Assembly (NCBI RefSeq): GCF_001039355.2
Contig: NW_019774069.1
Coordinates: 1,161,301 to 1,225,300 of the forward strand
From: Lingula anatina
Taxonomy: Eukaryota; Brachiopoda; Lingulata; Lingulida; Lingulidae
DNA: 64,000 nucleotides
Direction: 5' to 3'
Shown: piece by piece, positions 1 through 14,900 of the stretch
How the letters are laid out: the number at the start of each line of letters is the position of its first letter
How positions within the stretch are numbered: the stretch's first letter is position 1
Position numbers and translations under genes: made by a program
The notes under the pieces: generated by a model
Database searches by the model: none
What the model was told of the DNA's origin: nothing
Seen by the model: the letters and a program-made list of their open reading frames with translations, nothing else

Positions 1-930
1 TGGAATCAACAAGACATTTAATTTAGGTCAATTACATGTAACGGCTACGGTCGGTGTACAAAAACCTGGCCCTGGTTAGGCGTTCAGCAGACAACCCACC
101 TCTCTTCCTAGGGCCAGTCATGATCCATGGTACATCAGATTGGAAAACGTACGCCTTGTTTATGGACACGTTGGCTACGGAGTTGGATGGATCAGCCAGC
201 TCCCCAATCATTGGATCTGACCACGAAAATGCGATCAGAAAGGCTGCCAAATTTTCTTTCAAAGAGGCAAAGTTGTTATCATGTGAAAGACACTTGAAGC
301 AAAAATTGTATGATGCACCTCTGGGACAAAGTTGGGGTCGAGAGCTCGACAAGACAACAAATTACTACAACTATTTTTGGACCCTCTGGATTGACTTCAG
401 CACCATCATTACCAGTCCAAGAGGCACGTCAAGAAATGACCAAAAAGGTAACAGAGAATAAAGCCCCAGAATTTTTACCATATTTCAATCAGTATATACA
501 GTGAGGATATGCCACTTCTTGGCTGATATTGGTCTCTAAATTTTCCTGGACCAACAACAACTGTGAAGCAATTAATCACGTGCTCAAAATGAAAACCCAG
601 TGGAGACAACAAGACATCCCAGCTTTAATCAAGAGTTTGTATGAAGTCGTAGAGAGCCAGCAAACAGACGTTGAGAGGGCCATTATTGGAAGAGGAGAAT
701 TCACTCTGGACAATCATTTCTTTTCTTTTGGCATGGACAGTATATCTTGGACCAGAAAGTCTCAAGAGCATAGAGAAAGATACCTTATGAAATTCATGAA
801 AGCACCCAAGATGAAAAGCCAAATGGTTTTGTCCACCACTGGCTTGTATGTCAAACCATCCTCTTCACAGGGGAAAAAACCTAACCAATGCAAGAGGCTG
901 AGAGCTGCGAGAACAGCCACTATAAAATGA
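1..930 (+). pseudogene. MULE-type (Mutator-like) DNA transposase remnant, frameshifted, left end outside window
   Basis: Three reading frames in succession give pieces of one transposase-like protein. Positions 11-60 read TFNLG..HVT. Positions about 60-310 read GPVMIHG, TY..F...L, IGSDHENA and CERHLKQ. Positions 310-501 read DKVGV and IFGPSGLTSA, and 529-930 read WTNNNCEAINHVLK. This order (TFNLG-x-VT, then GP..IH, then SDxE, then C..H, then WTNNNxEAxNH) is the pattern of the MULE-like transposases common in cnidarian and mollusc genomes; that is recalled family knowledge, not a search. Frame changes near 55 and 310-330 and a stop at 502-504 mean it cannot make a full protein. The N-terminal part lies beyond the window edge. 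It is a transposon fossil about 2 kb upstream of the zinc-finger gene and not part of it. Confidence 0.75.
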
Positions 931-1456
931 GGTCATGGAAATGGAAATTATGTGTAAGGGTTGGGTGTAGAGCTTGCTCTGGTAGAACGTCGAAGACTAG
1001 CTTTGATGTTTGTGTGCACATATTGATGACTACAGAAAGAGAACACTTAGAATAAAATAATGTTATTTTGTTTAAGGCTTATAAGAAAACTGCCCCTGTT
1101 GTCTTTTTGGTTGGTATAGAAGATGTGTAGTATCTGTTAGAAAAACCTTTAGAAACCATCCTCTTCAAAGGGGAAAAAACCTAACCAATGCAAGAGGCCG
1201 AGAGCTGCGAGAACAGCCACTATAAAATGAGGTCATGGAAATGGAAATTATGTGTAAGGGTTGGGTGTAGAGCTTGCTCTGGTAGAACGTGGAAGACTAG
1301 CTTTGATGTTTGTGTGCACATATTGATGACTACAGAAAGAGAACACTTAGAATAAAATAATGTTATTTTGTTTAAGGCTTATAAGAAAACTGCCCCTGTT
1401 GTCTTTTTGGTTGGTATAAAAGATGTGTAGTATCTGTTAGAAAAACCTTTAGAAAC
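853..1456 (+). repeat. Tandem duplication, 2 copies of a 300-bp unit at the 3' end of the MULE remnant
   Basis: Positions 853-1152 and 1153-1456 are nearly identical. The start motif AAACCATCCTCTTCA recurs exactly 300 bases later. Few mismatches are visible (for example gaggctgaga versus gaggccgaga, and tatagaag versus tataaaag), so the duplication is recent compared with the decay of the transposase. The unit covers the last about 75 nt of the transposase reading frame plus downstream DNA, so it arose after or with the insertion. Confidence 0.9.
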
Positions 1457-2350
1457 GTTTTGCCTCCATGAATGATAGATAGCAAGCATATTGCTGATTT
1501 GTCTGGTTATGATTTATCAATGCCATCTTTAATCCACACAATGCTAGTTGCAATAATTGTTTATATGACTAACTATATTAATGTGTATTTGTCTACAGAA
1601 CTTTGGAAGTCATATTTACAGCAAGAATGAAGCAGTAGCCTTGAGAAGTGCATATGTTCATATAATATAGCATGCCTAGTAGATAGAAATCTGGTAATGG
1701 TATATGAATTCCACCTTTAATCAGAGCAGTACATAACTGTAAGGAAGGTTTATATGTAAAGATCTTTTTGAGTCATAAAGGCTGCTCCTTTCCAAAGCAC
1801 TAAAATTAATAAAACAATCCTTATAACAGTTTTGTTTTGTTGGGGATTTTTTTACTGTGAAGACTTGGCTAACTATATTTATATTGATGTTACAGGCATG
1901 CTCTTAAAAATATATAGTGCTCAGATTGCAAACTATGTTTGATTTTTTTCAGATTTTTCCCTGATGCACAGGCGTATATCTAGAGCTTCTTTAAAATACG
2001 TTATCTACTGCACTAATGTTTTTACCAATGTTGAAGTGAGGTTTTGCTGCGTCCGGTTGATCACTGTACCATCTGAAGTGAACTACAGTAAATCTGTTGT
2101 ATCTCTGAAGTCTGGGGCTGCATTTCGACAGTGTATAACCAAGGAGTTTCTGCAACTGTGCGTACCTCATGACTTTAGACAGAAACGTGCATATGGGGGG
2201 AGTGATACATGTATATTCTGAGAATGACCTTCACCTTTATAATTTTTCTTCTTCAAAGATGCTTAACCTCTTTATGCCATGAACAAATTATTATTATTAT
2301 ATCATTTGTGTTTCATACAGTCCATGCATCCAGTTATTTACTCCATTAAA
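1457..2350. other. Intergenic DNA between MULE remnant and zinc-finger gene
   Basis: AT-rich DNA with short open frames only; the longest, 1964-2221, has no recognisable motif. Nothing further is supported. Confidence 0.5.
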
Positions 2351-2454
2351 ATTTGTCCACTCTATGCAAGCGTGACTTAATGCGGCGGAATTATATCCGC
2401 AAGATAAATATCTGAGTTGCACGGCACATCCGGTTTTGAAGTGATTGCACCACA
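2351..2454 (+). promoter_or_regulatory. Possible promoter and non-coding leader exon of the CCCH/CHY gene
   Basis: This short stretch is CpG-richer than its surroundings (gcggcggaa, acggcacatccgg). It ends in a near-consensus donor, CACA|GTAAGTAAG, after 2454. The first coding exon starts at an acceptor (ttttag|G at 2899/2900), so an upstream exon must exist. An ATG at about 2381 is closed by a stop 11 codons later, so the leader is probably untranslated. No TATA box is evident. Inference only; transcript data would decide. Confidence 0.35.
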
Positions 2455-2963
2455 GTAAGTAAGCTGAGCAGCGTTTGTGCAATCTCAGTGCGCTTGTCTA
2501 TAAAGGTGTAGGTTTTAATTAACCATACCCACTCCACTTTTGTGGAAGTACAGAACTTTCAACAGCAGTACATACTAGGCTTAGTTTTTTACCAGACATT
2601 TGAAGAATCGAAAGTCTCTTTAATCAAAGGCAACGATTGTTTCAATTTATTTGTCTTTTACTTTGCCTGTTATTAAAAAGGAATAGGTAAACGATATCAA
2701 GGCACAATATGAGAGGAATGTGGCATAAGAATTTGTCTGTTCAATGAAAATCAGTGAAAAGATTTAGCAAAGAAGATATGTACACATATCTCATTGTAAA
2801 TTTACATGTTTTTATTAAGTTTTAAGTCATGATGCACATTTAATTTGACACATGACATATATTTGAAAGCTTCAACTATTTATTTTACTTGTATTTTAGG
2901 TCTTTTACAAGCATTGCCCAGGTGGAGTTGAGCAGTATCGCCAGCACTTTCACAGATAGTTTT

Positions 2964-5900
2964 ATGAGCACACGCCAGGAATTAGTGCAAAAACAGGAAA
3001 AGAGTGGCATTGTTTCTGTTATGTCCCAAGCTTCTGATCCTTCTCCGATATCAATTTGTCAGTTTTATGCCAATAAACGATGGTGTAAATTTGGTAAACG
3101 CTGCAAATTCCAGCATACACGTGGTAGTCAGCCATTTTCTGATGAAGAGGACCCAACTGGAGCAAAATGCAGTGATTCAAAAGTTGATTCCCAGTCTTTG
3201 AAAGAGGTAGCTATAGACAACGCCACAGAAGGAACTGACCAAAGTGAATTAGAAACTGCCCAAGTAGTAGAGGTCTCCAGTGAGACAGAGAAACCCCACA
3301 AATTGAAGCCCAAAGTTACTAAAGAAAATGCAGAGGGGCATAAAATCTGCAAGTTCTTTGCACGAACTGGCCGGTGCAGATTTGGATCCAGATGCTACTT
3401 TTTCCATGAAAGGTCAAGTGGTGAACAGGAAAGAAAAGGTGTCATGAAGGAAAATGTGGAGAGTGCGGATGCAGGTAATATCTACCACTTAAGTTCTACA
3501 ACCTGTTTGCTAAGACCAGAATAGAATTTAATACCCTCCATAACAATTTTCAAAAAAAAAAAAATTATATATATATACATATATATATATGTGGCAACTT
3601 TTTTGCATTAACAAGTATCAAGTTATTTTACCATTTTAAGATGTTGGTATTTCTAATGTGCTGTTAATGAATGGGTTCATATTTTCATTTTCAGATATCA
3701 AGGAGGAAGCATGTGTTAATGTCCAGTCACGAAATCCACCAAGGAAGGAATCATTTCGTCCCCCATACAGACCTTCTAGACCTAAACTTGTATTCTTGAT
3801 GTCTGAGCTGTCTCTGGAAAAGATTGAGGAGCTCAGGAACTCAGAAATTCTGTACTTAAAGAAAAGATTTCCAAGGGTTTCCAGAAGCCAGGTTGAGTTA
3901 ACTGAGGGGGAGACTGTGGATGAATACAGGATAGAGTTCACAGCTAGTGATCCAGACTGGGTAGGATATGTATACACTGATGTGTTAATAGGGCATTGCA
4001 TGGTATTCGTTTTGCATTACAGATAGAATTTCGACTCTTTAAAGGTGTATTTTTCTAAAACTAATATAATATATATGATTTAACTGGAGTCTCTATTTTT
4101 AAAAAAATGTTACTTTTGATTGATTTTGGAACATTAAAAAAATTTATGTCAAGGACACAAAAAACACAGAATTCTCATAATATTAACAAAATAGAAATAA
4201 AGTGCATGATTTTAATAATCATAAGGAAGATCAGAGGAATGTCTGTCAAATATGAGGACTGTGTAAATTGTATAAAGCATTTTTATAAAACAATAAGATT
4301 TAAAACAAAACTAATCCTATTATAGCTTTGTTCTTTTAATTGACGCTCCATTTAAAAATATTGCTTTTGTTTTTTGAAGCCATTTGATGTGAAGTCATTG
4401 GAGCTTACTGTGTCATTTCCTTTGAAATATCCCCAAGTGGTAAGTAACTGCATGGACATAAGTTTTTGTGTACATTAAATCCAGTTGCTGTAAATAAACA
4501 GATCAGGAATACTACATGTATATATTTTCTATTTGAAAAAAAAATATTCATTTTCTAAATTGTTGTGAAAAAAATCTTACATTTGTATTTCAGCCTTTTA
4601 ACATTAAATTTCCCGAGGATCAAACATTACCAGACACTGTGAGAAGGTATTTCACATATTTCATTAAAAATTGTCAGATTGCTGTTTAAATATATAATTG
4701 CTGAAGAAGAAAGAAAACTCAATACAACCCAAGGTTTAATGCTTCTTGATAATTTATGTTAAAAATGTGTTAAGAGCTTATGACAGATATCATGTTTTAC
4801 GTAAATTTATATATCAATGAAAAAAAATTATTATAATTATGACTTACACGATGACCCAAGTAGTACTGCTGAACATTGAATGTTTGCTGGAATACTCACT
4901 TTGTTTGCTATTTTTAAATGAGTGGACCATGTAGGGTATAATTTTGAACTTGATGTTGTAGCAGAAATCTTGCAAATTATGAAGTTTGGCAATGTTTTTT
5001 CTCTGCAGTTATGTGAGTTATAATGTCAAAGGTTGGATTGAGGAAACCTGGAAAGAACTGCAACAGGCAGGCAAGGCAGAGCTTCTGTTGAGACGCTTTC
5101 TGAAATGGTTAGACAAGAAAATGGAAGAATTTTTCACAGAAGGGTTGAAACAGGTACACATATGATAGTAGCTTGAAATTATACAATACTCGTTTTAAGT
5201 CAAAAAGGTATATTTAACTAAGTCAGAAATAAACATTTTGTCCTGTTTTTGTCTTTCTTAATGCTTTAACTCTTTCTTGTAGTATGTTAATTTATCAAGC
5301 CAATTTATTATCCAAAAATGAACAAAGGTGATAAGCTGGATAAGTTTGAAATTTAATCAGCAAATGGTTTACCAGTATTCAATTCATCAGATGAAGAAAA
5401 AATTTTTAAATCCTTTTTCACTTTATTTTAATTTTCAGTTGAAGAGACAGCTTGCAGCAAAAGCTGCAGGATTAGAATTCATCCCATTCTTTCAACTGCA
5501 AGGATCACAAAGTCAAGACATTCATACTTCAAGAGAACCAGAACCTGGAGAGGAGGAACCAAGCCATATGTCCCCTGAACATGAGGTCTCTGAGCAGGAA
5601 GTTGACAGTGGTGATGGTAATGTGGATAAAGAAAATAAAGATATTGGTGCAGAAAGTGAAAAAGGTAGATTACACAGTTTAAATTGTGTTTTTAATGACG
5701 CTAGTCTGTTTAATATTTCAGTTCCACTAAATGCCCTTTTTAACTTAATTTTTATAAATGGAACTGTTGTTGTATATCCTCTGTCCGAAACAATTATTTT
5801 TTTTAAAAATTGGATTGATATAAGAACTAACGTGATGAGGTATAAAAATTTCATATACTTTATTCAGAAAATCATATTGTTTTGTAAGACATATATATCT

Positions 5901-8900
5901 GAACTTATTATGCTTTAACACTCATACAAAAATTTTATTTACGTGCACAGGTAACTTGGATCCTGTAAAGAAGGGAACAGAGATCCGTCTGCTAAAACTT
6001 CAGCTTTTGGAGGATGCTGCCACTTTGTTGGGAACGAAAATCAAGATTATCATTCAATGTAGCAGGTGTAAGAATCTGGCTGAAATAGTAACACCACAGA
6101 ATCAACTTAATGCAGTTCCTTGTCCCAAGTGTGCTTCATGCCAGTATGTGACATTTCGCCCAAGCCTTGCACATCAGATGTCTTCTGTTATTGGTTACCT
6201 TGACCTACAGGGATGTGTTGCGTTTGACCTTGTCCTGGCTGACTGTGTTTTCAGTGTTGGTTGTATGAACTGTTCCAAGGAAATGAAGTTAGAGGTAATG
6301 CAATATTTACCTTTCAGTGAGGCACCACTATTTTTTTCTCCTTCTGATATTTTTGTTAACAATGAGATTTGTTTAAATATCCAAAAGTGAAAAGGATGTT
6401 ATTTTAAACATTTTACATAGTATCTTTTTATGATGGAATGACCTTTTGATTATTTATAGGGTCTTGCCCCTGGTCAAATGAGTGATACACGATGCCTTGG
6501 TTGTTACAGCAAACTTAAGGTGGCTGTGGAGGCAGTTAAATTTCAGCAACTGCATCCAGCAAATATTACAGGTAAAATATAAAAACACTTCAAATTAACA
6601 CTATTGAAGAGCACTACAATTTAGTCTCATTTGTTCTTTTTGAATTTGGTCTGTAGGGTTTACCATCCGTTTGTGCTATAACTGACAACTAAATGATTTC
6701 ACATTGTGATGGATGAGATTTACTCAATCAAATTTTTTCTTGCAATGAAGATTCAAATTGTGATAGATGTGATTTTTAGCAAATTTTTTCCTGTCTGTAC
6801 CTAACAGAATGACCATGCACAAAAATCTATTTTTGATTTATAAGCAAGTGACTATAATTTTTGGTTATGATGCTTTTTATTTTTGTGGAAAGTAAATTTT
6901 GTATTATTGTGGCTTTGTTTCTACTTGGTCATATAAGCAAAGAAGAAATGTAGGTGGGATTGATAGAAGAGATGTGAATCCAGATAACCAGATTCAAAAT
7001 TTAATTTCAGACACTCATGGTGCTAATGTAATAGTAGTGAAGAAGGCACCAAGAGCAGTTAAGGACCCAGCTATCCAAGAGGGCAAGCCTCTTCCTGAGA
7101 CTGGGACATGTAAGCACTACAGGAAAAGTTTCAGGTGGCTAAGGTAAGCACTTTATATACCATATATTAATGTAACATTTTTTTACCTTCGCCATGTTTA
7201 CCTTTGTTGGTTTGTTAGTTAACCACCTAACTCAAAAAGTTATTTATGGATTTTGATTAAATTTTCAGGTTAGGTCAGAAACTAATAAGCAATGAGAATT
7301 GAGTTGCAGAGGCCTGCACTATCTGATCTCTTCCCTAGTTTCTTTATATATATATATATTTTTTTTTTCTTTTTTCCTTGAATTTGCCTACTGTATAGGT
7401 GCCCTAGAAAAGAATATAGACTAATAAAGGGATAAGATCTGTAATAATTTTTAATATATCACAATATATCACAAACCCCTAAGAGACTAACTGCCCTGTA
7501 TCTGAAAACCTACACCATGATCAGTGTTATTTCTGAGCAGAATAATACTGGTTACATCTTTACAAACACCTGATGCTATTTTGAGTCAGTTGTTAAGTCA
7601 CCCCTAGCCAGGTGGTCAAGCATAGAGCTTGGTTATAATTGCACTGAACAGGTGCTCAGCTGGGTAGGAAAGGTTTTACAAATATCAGGAAACTGTTGTG
7701 CTTAAATTTCTCATATATAACACTAGTTTAGTGTAAGGCAGTGTTTATTTTTATGATGAACTTTGTACTATTATAATTTGTGGTATCAATAAACAGGTCA
7801 TTTAAAGGACTTGTAGATTCAAATTATGCTTAATATGACAACTTTACTTCTCACTATGCAATATTAAGTATCTATGTCATAAATATTTTGACCATAAAAA
7901 CCAAATCTGTTGTCTTACTGCCATGACTACTGTACCCATTGTCTTCAAACATTGAAGATGATTTCATATGCAGTTTTTAGTCTTTGTTTTTACTTTAACT
8001 TGGGTTAAATTAAATAAACCTTTGCAAATCCAGACTTACACTGGACTATACTAAAGAAGAAAAATTGTGTCTGAATTAAGTTTACAAATTCCAGAAATTC
8101 AGCAGTTTAGTTTTGATTTCATTTGCAATGCCACCTTAATCAGTAACATGAAAGAGAACACTGCAGTGCATGACAAAGGGGATATGGGTATACAATTAAA
8201 GCAGTTAGTTAGGAAATGGTGCTATGCACTATAATTGGTTTATAATTGCCATACGCTTGATCACATCCTATAATAATTTTACCACACAATTTCTGGATTT
8301 GGAACGATGTTCCCATGGTGGCTTGTCAGGGGCTTTGTGATGTTGGTGTAACTCTTTGTTAATGGAAACATTTCTTTTGGTAAAATATAAATCATTTTGA
8401 TTTTTTGCATTTTGCTTAGAAGTCGTCCTACAAATCAGAAAGCCCTAGATCATCCAGCTGCTGACTGCTTCCTCATGTAATAAGTGCTTGAAATCCACTG
8501 GTTCATTGTACAGCATAACTTTATTGTGGTGACTTGATCTTTCAGGATTTGGGCAGTTACCATCTGCTACTGTACCTTTCTATTTCATGAGCATCTCTCA
8601 TATTCTCTCTTTTTTTAAAGCTTGTAAAATTTTTGAAAAACTGTAAATGCTGTTTGTCAATCACTTGTATTATAAAAGCAAACTAAAAACATAAATATAT
8701 GCATATTTATTTTCTTCTTTCATTCATTTGGAGGTTTTGTAATCAGCAGCCAAATTCATAATTACGTCACTCTGAAAGTCAATTGAATAAGAGTTTGATT
8801 TTATAGCTGGCAGTTGCCAAGCAGTGAGCTTAATATTTGCTCGGGGAAGCTGTAAAGACATTTCTGTCCTGGATAGGTGAAGTGGTTTGAAATTGCTTGG

Positions 8901-11900
8901 CACACATTTGACCCATTTTGATGTCAACATAAACTTTTTACTGCACCCCCTGCTAAGTTTGCAAATTGTTTGAAGCAGGCATGATAACAAATGACATTTT
9001 TTGTGCTCAACAATAGCTTGTCAATTTCACCTGTTGGTTAGAATGATGAAGGCGTGATGCTGCATTTGATTTTTGCGGTCAGTCATGTGTTTTTTACCAT
9101 GCCTCAATAAGATTCAATTTAGAAATAATTTGAAGCATCTATGTTTACTTATTTCTTTTGTTCAGAGTCATTTTAATGGCAGGAATCTGTGTTGATTAGG
9201 TATATTTTAGACATTAAGTTGTCCAGGTATATGACATATTGATTTATAAGGTTTTTATTTAAGATAAATGGTTTTGTGGTCTATTTATTCATGAAAATAT
9301 GAGTAAAATTCATGTATTTTTACCTTTAACATAACAAGATTTAAAAAAATAATTAAGATGTGGTTTATGAACCCAAAATGAATAATTAACCATTGGAAAT
9401 GTGACACAGCAAGTAACTTACTGGTGTGGAACCCATACAAAGCAAATGCTGGAGGAGTTCAACCATTACTTGAATGTATGGTATACATACAATAGACTTT
9501 AGCAGGTGGCAGCTAATTTCTCAACATGTGCTTGATAAGTTTCACTATTTATGCACTAGAAAGATCAAAACAGATACATGTCTGCATACTTCGGCATCAC
9601 CCCTTTTTGTGAGCAGGCATCCACTCTCAACCCATGTTACACCATTACTGTTCCCAAATGAAGATGTTGAAATCATTAATGTTGCAATCTCAACATAGCA
9701 GTTTACAGAAAGGGACTATAATTACCAATTGTTTCTGTAACAGATAAGGATAGCAAGGTCCTGGTTGGCTGATAATTGGTGATATATATGTATGTGTATA
9801 TTTACTTAAACAATACAATTCTGTATTTCATATGGCAGATAAGGGCAATGCAATCCCAACTGGACTTTTAGTGTTTACTTAATGATCATGTGCTTAATAC
9901 AGAATATGTATTTTTAATTGAGAAAACTAGTCAATTAGTAAATTGATCCCTAGAAAGACAGAGGAGTTTTTGAGTGGATTTTTTTTAAAACTGGCAGCTT
10001 TAACTTTTTTAAACTAGCCAGAAATTTTAGGGGGAAAATGGAGAAACTATTGCAACTGAGGGTGATTATGCATGATGATTATGAGTATAAAAGCACCAAC
10101 AAAGTGTGCAATGATTTAGTGTAAAATTTATAATATGAAACATTTATTGACATCTTCATTCTGTTATTTTGTTGGGATTCATACCCTAGAGATGTGGTAA
10201 TGCAGTGGTATTGACTGGGCTTAATAATGGGCTTATAACTTAATAATGTATAATATTATAATATTATAAAGATAATTACTGGGACTAATGTCATGTATTT
10301 TCTAAAAGTTATCATATAATGATAATAAGATAAAAAAAGATAGAAATGATGAGGATTTTTTAGCTAACACAATTTTCACAGATATGTTTCAATGTTCATA
10401 CAGCAGTCGAATGGTTATAGGGGAAACCATATGGACATTTATGCTAAAACTGGGTACTGGGCCTGACTTATCACTCGGATCTTGAAGTCAGTGATGCTAG
10501 GCTATTTTTATATGTGTTGTTTATTTATGTATATTCATGTGGTTATAGGTGTGGCTAATGGAGGAAGTTGTTTGGTTCTTGCTTTTGTCTGGTCCATTTT
10601 ACCAAGTTAGATGTTTGTGGCTGGCTCCTGGATGTACCAACATCCTTCCTCATGCTGTGATCTAATCCTGGTCCTATTTATGTATGCACTGAGTGAGACT
10701 TGGGCAGTGCATAGTCAGCTATTGATGTGGTGTTTGCAGCCCTAGTTGTACCACTGCTTCAGTTTTCACTACATGGAAAGGTGTCACTGGATTAAATGAC
10801 AAATTAGCTTGCAGGGACCAGAGTCATCTTATTACTGTTACCTGGAAGTGGTTCACATACACTTTGGTACAAAAAGATTGTCTCAGCCTGTATCTGTGGG
10901 TGGAAAAATGAAACTACATGTAGTTCTCACCCAATAGGACCTCATGTAGTTGAGGAGGACTTTGTTTAGTATTAAGGTCAGAATGGCCACTCCATGGAGA
11001 TAAATGTTGTAACGCATGCAGTGGTACTTAAGATAAGTGAATGACACGCTGTTCATATGCTGGTGGATGCTGGTACAATCATACACTGACTCTGGGTATA
11101 GCCAGTGGTTCCTTTGTAGGGAGACTATTTCAGCTAAACTTACTTCAACAAGCACTGAAGTCAGCCAGCCCTCTGTGCTCCAGTTTATAATATATGGATT
11201 CTAAAGACAAGCTACATTTTTATTGCTAACCTGTGAGAGATCACATACTATTGCTGATTTTGGTAGGAAAACACTCATTGGCTGCAGTAGTTCATACTTT
11301 AGTTGTGAACTAGGAGCTGAAATACCTACTATACTGAAGGTTTGAAAACTAATCAAGCTTGACTTGTGCTACTTTTACTTGAAAGGTAACTTTCTGTTTA
11401 CAGGAAGGTGATAGGTGGATGTATGGCTTATAACAGGAAATGTATGTTTTCGAGGAAATGTGAGGCTTCCTTAGATGTGGAAGTTTTGTAACTCTGTGAG
11501 AAAAAAAAAACAGACTGTTCAAAAGGAAATTGTTTTTTTCCAAGGAATCATGGCACTTCCTTGAATAGGCACATTTTTGAAAAACAGGATTTGTTATTGT
11601 ATGAATACCAAAATAAAGGCAAATTTACTGAAATGATAATTTATTGATGCCTGATGTTTATGTTTTTTCACTAGAGACATTTCATTGACTGAATGGATGT
11701 TTTTAAAGTAACAGCTGAACATTTTGTATGAAGACCAGCAGCAGAATGACTTGATTAATGTGACAAATACACATGAACTAACGCGAGGAAATTTATGCAT
11801 AATGTATTGAAGTTAAATTGAATGTTGTTACTCAGAGGAGGGAATATAAAAGGATTGCATCAGAAGGATGATTTGAATCTCTAGTTAACTTTTATCAAAA

Positions 11901-14900
11901 TATTTGCTGTTGAGAAGGAAAATTGATCTGTAGTGGACTGAAGCTGAAAAACTTCATTGAACTGTACATTTGGCTGAAGAAAGAACCAGTAAGACATATA
12001 ACCATAGACCCCTTTGAAGTGTGTTGTTGTACCATGAGACTTTTTTTGAAAATTCAGGAAGGCAAAAGCTTATTCTGTTGGGAGTTTTTGTGAATAGTAG
12101 TGAGATATTGAGCTTGATGGCAAATTTAATCCATTTACCACATTGAAAAAAAATTGTGGAAGTCAATCTGTTGCTAAGGAATATTTAAAAAATTTTCTAA
12201 CATGGAAAATGAAACATATGGATCAAACTGCCAAATGATAGAAAATGAAACACAACAGATAATAGATGTTATGGAACATGTTGGATATGTATACATCATT
12301 CCAGTCATCAGTTTATTTGGAGTAATTTTGAATGTTCTCAATTTATTTGTACTATGTGGAAAGCACAGCCCATTGAAAGGCTCATCGTATGCCTACCTAA
12401 AGGCCCTAGCTGTTGCTGATGGACTAACCTGTCTTATAGTGGCACCAATTGCTTTTGTACGGTGCACCAACTGTGTTGGGGAGGACATGTATACACGGGC
12501 ATTTTATGAAGTCTATATTTATCTGCCGTTTGGTAACATTTTTGGCACTTGTAGTGCATGGATAACAGTTGCTGTGGCTGTTGAGAGGTGTATAATGATC
12601 AAATTTCCTGTCAAGTCCAAAAAGATATGCAAGTCTTCTGTTGTCTGGAAAGTTGTTGGACTTTTAGTTTTGTGTTCAATGGCAGCTAATGTGATGTATT
12701 TCTTTCAAAATTATATAAACAGCAGCAATGTGAAAACTCCAACCCTAATTAGTTTAGACACTGGATTTTTTGTACTTTCATGGATTCGAGCAGCTTTGAC
12801 CAAATTTATTCCTATTATTTTGTTGGCTGTCCTGAACATGTATCTCATCAAGCATGTATACAAAATGGAGAAAAAGAGAAAATCCATGGTCATCCAACAG
12901 ACTGTTCAGATGCGGAAACAGCGCACTCAAGTTCGTCTTGCAGCCATGTTGATTGCAGTAGTATTTGCCTTCCTTATTGGGAGTATACCAGTAACATTTG
13001 CTCACACTATCATATACAAAGGCATATTTGGCGAGTGTTCTCTCTTTAAATTAGAATACTTTGCTTTCAGACTAGTAGCAAACATACTAGAAATTTTGAA
13101 TTATACTATGAATTTTGTGCTGTACTGCCTGTTGAACACAAATTTTAATGCACGCCTGCATAGTATATTTTCTTGTGGCAGTGAAATAAAGGTTCAGGCT
13201 GAGTTTTCTATGAGCCACCAAGGGCAGAGTGGCCCCTATCCTGAAGGGCAGCAAAGTGATGATAACTCAATAGGGTCTAGATTTTAATATATATTTATAT
13301 GTATTTGTTATATGTGCTTATTATTACATGTAACAGCTGATACCAGATTAATGGATTGATGTTACAATCATACTTATCTTACTATCATCCTTTTTTATTA
13401 TGTTTGGTGGGTATTTCCAAATATAAGATGTTTGTTTAGCCATTATCTATTAGCCATTGTCTGGCAGTATTATATACATACAGTGTACATATATATATAT
13501 CATAATCAGAGAATTGAATACTCATTGGAAAGCATCAGTAAAACCCTTTTCTTTCCTTTTTTTTCCCAGTACATTCAATATTGATATTGTATCTTTGACC
13601 AATTTTTAATCGTAGTTAATTAAATTTCATTGGATGTTATGTCGTAATGTATAAGTTATACTGAAAGTAAGTTTCCTTTTCTTTAGATCTGTAGAATATT
13701 GAGCTTTAAGAAAGGAACATAATCATTCAGAAATATTTTATAGTTATTCAACTGTACATCTGGCTATGTGTTGATGTTTAAATGGTGATGCATTCATTTT
13801 TTGTAATCCAGTATAAAATATGGCATGAACAAGAATGTTATCTGCTATGTAGATATGTGGCACTTAGATATGTGGACATTTTAAGGACTATGTTGCTTGA
13901 AGTTTGAAAATATTTAACTTCTGTTTTTATTCTTAAACATGTATTCATTTTTGCTGTCCTATGCAATAAAGAGGTCAGATTTACCTTTTGCCTCTTTTTA
14001 AGTGTGTTTCATCATCAGGCAAAGAAGGAAATTATAAAGGAAAATTGAAACTATTTGTCCATTCGTTACTGAGGTATCTGATCACTAGAACAGTATGTTT
14101 CAGACCTCATGAACACTGGCTAGAATTTGTTCTGGAAATGTTCCACCAAAATGGACTGGCCCTCAAGAGATAAGTAATTCCTTAACATAGTAATTAGTTT
14201 TGTTAGCTGAAAGCTGTTCAGTATTTCTCATCTCGAAAATGATGAAAGTAACTGCATTCTCAACATTAAGAAGACTGAAACTTGGTTAATCTGCGGGCTA
14301 ATGGGGCAATGTTTTGACAGGACATTCTTTTTCATTTATGTGTTGCTTTTCTAGCAGATAAAATGCTTCCTTTGCAGACTACACTTGAGATATGCTGGTC
14401 ACGTACATTTTGCATTTTTTAGGGTTCAGTAGCTCAATAAACTTTATTTTATCTGGGAATACTTTGTTTGCTTTTCATTAGTTCTACCATAAAAATAAGG
14501 TTATCAGATAGGGACATGATACAAAATAAATAAACATGTCCCAAGGATTTGATTGAAGATGAAATCTAGAGTGAATTTTCAATTGTTATACAGTCGGTGT
14601 TTCATTTTGATAATATGATGTTGTAAAGTCTCAAAATGTATATATCTTTGATCTATCAGGAGTGGATTAGCTACTTATTTTTGTTAAAACTAGGATGTGT
14701 ACAAACAAATTATTTAGAAGTAGTGGTGCATATTTACTTAATGGTTATAGAAGCATATTGAAGTAAGGTGTATGGAGATGCATATTTAACCTGGTTTGTA
14801 CAGTGGCTTGTTAGCCCTTCAAGCAACTTCAGGCATTTTGTTAGGTGAGAGTGTTACAACATAAAACATTACATTTTGGCATCACTTCACTCTTGCTTTT

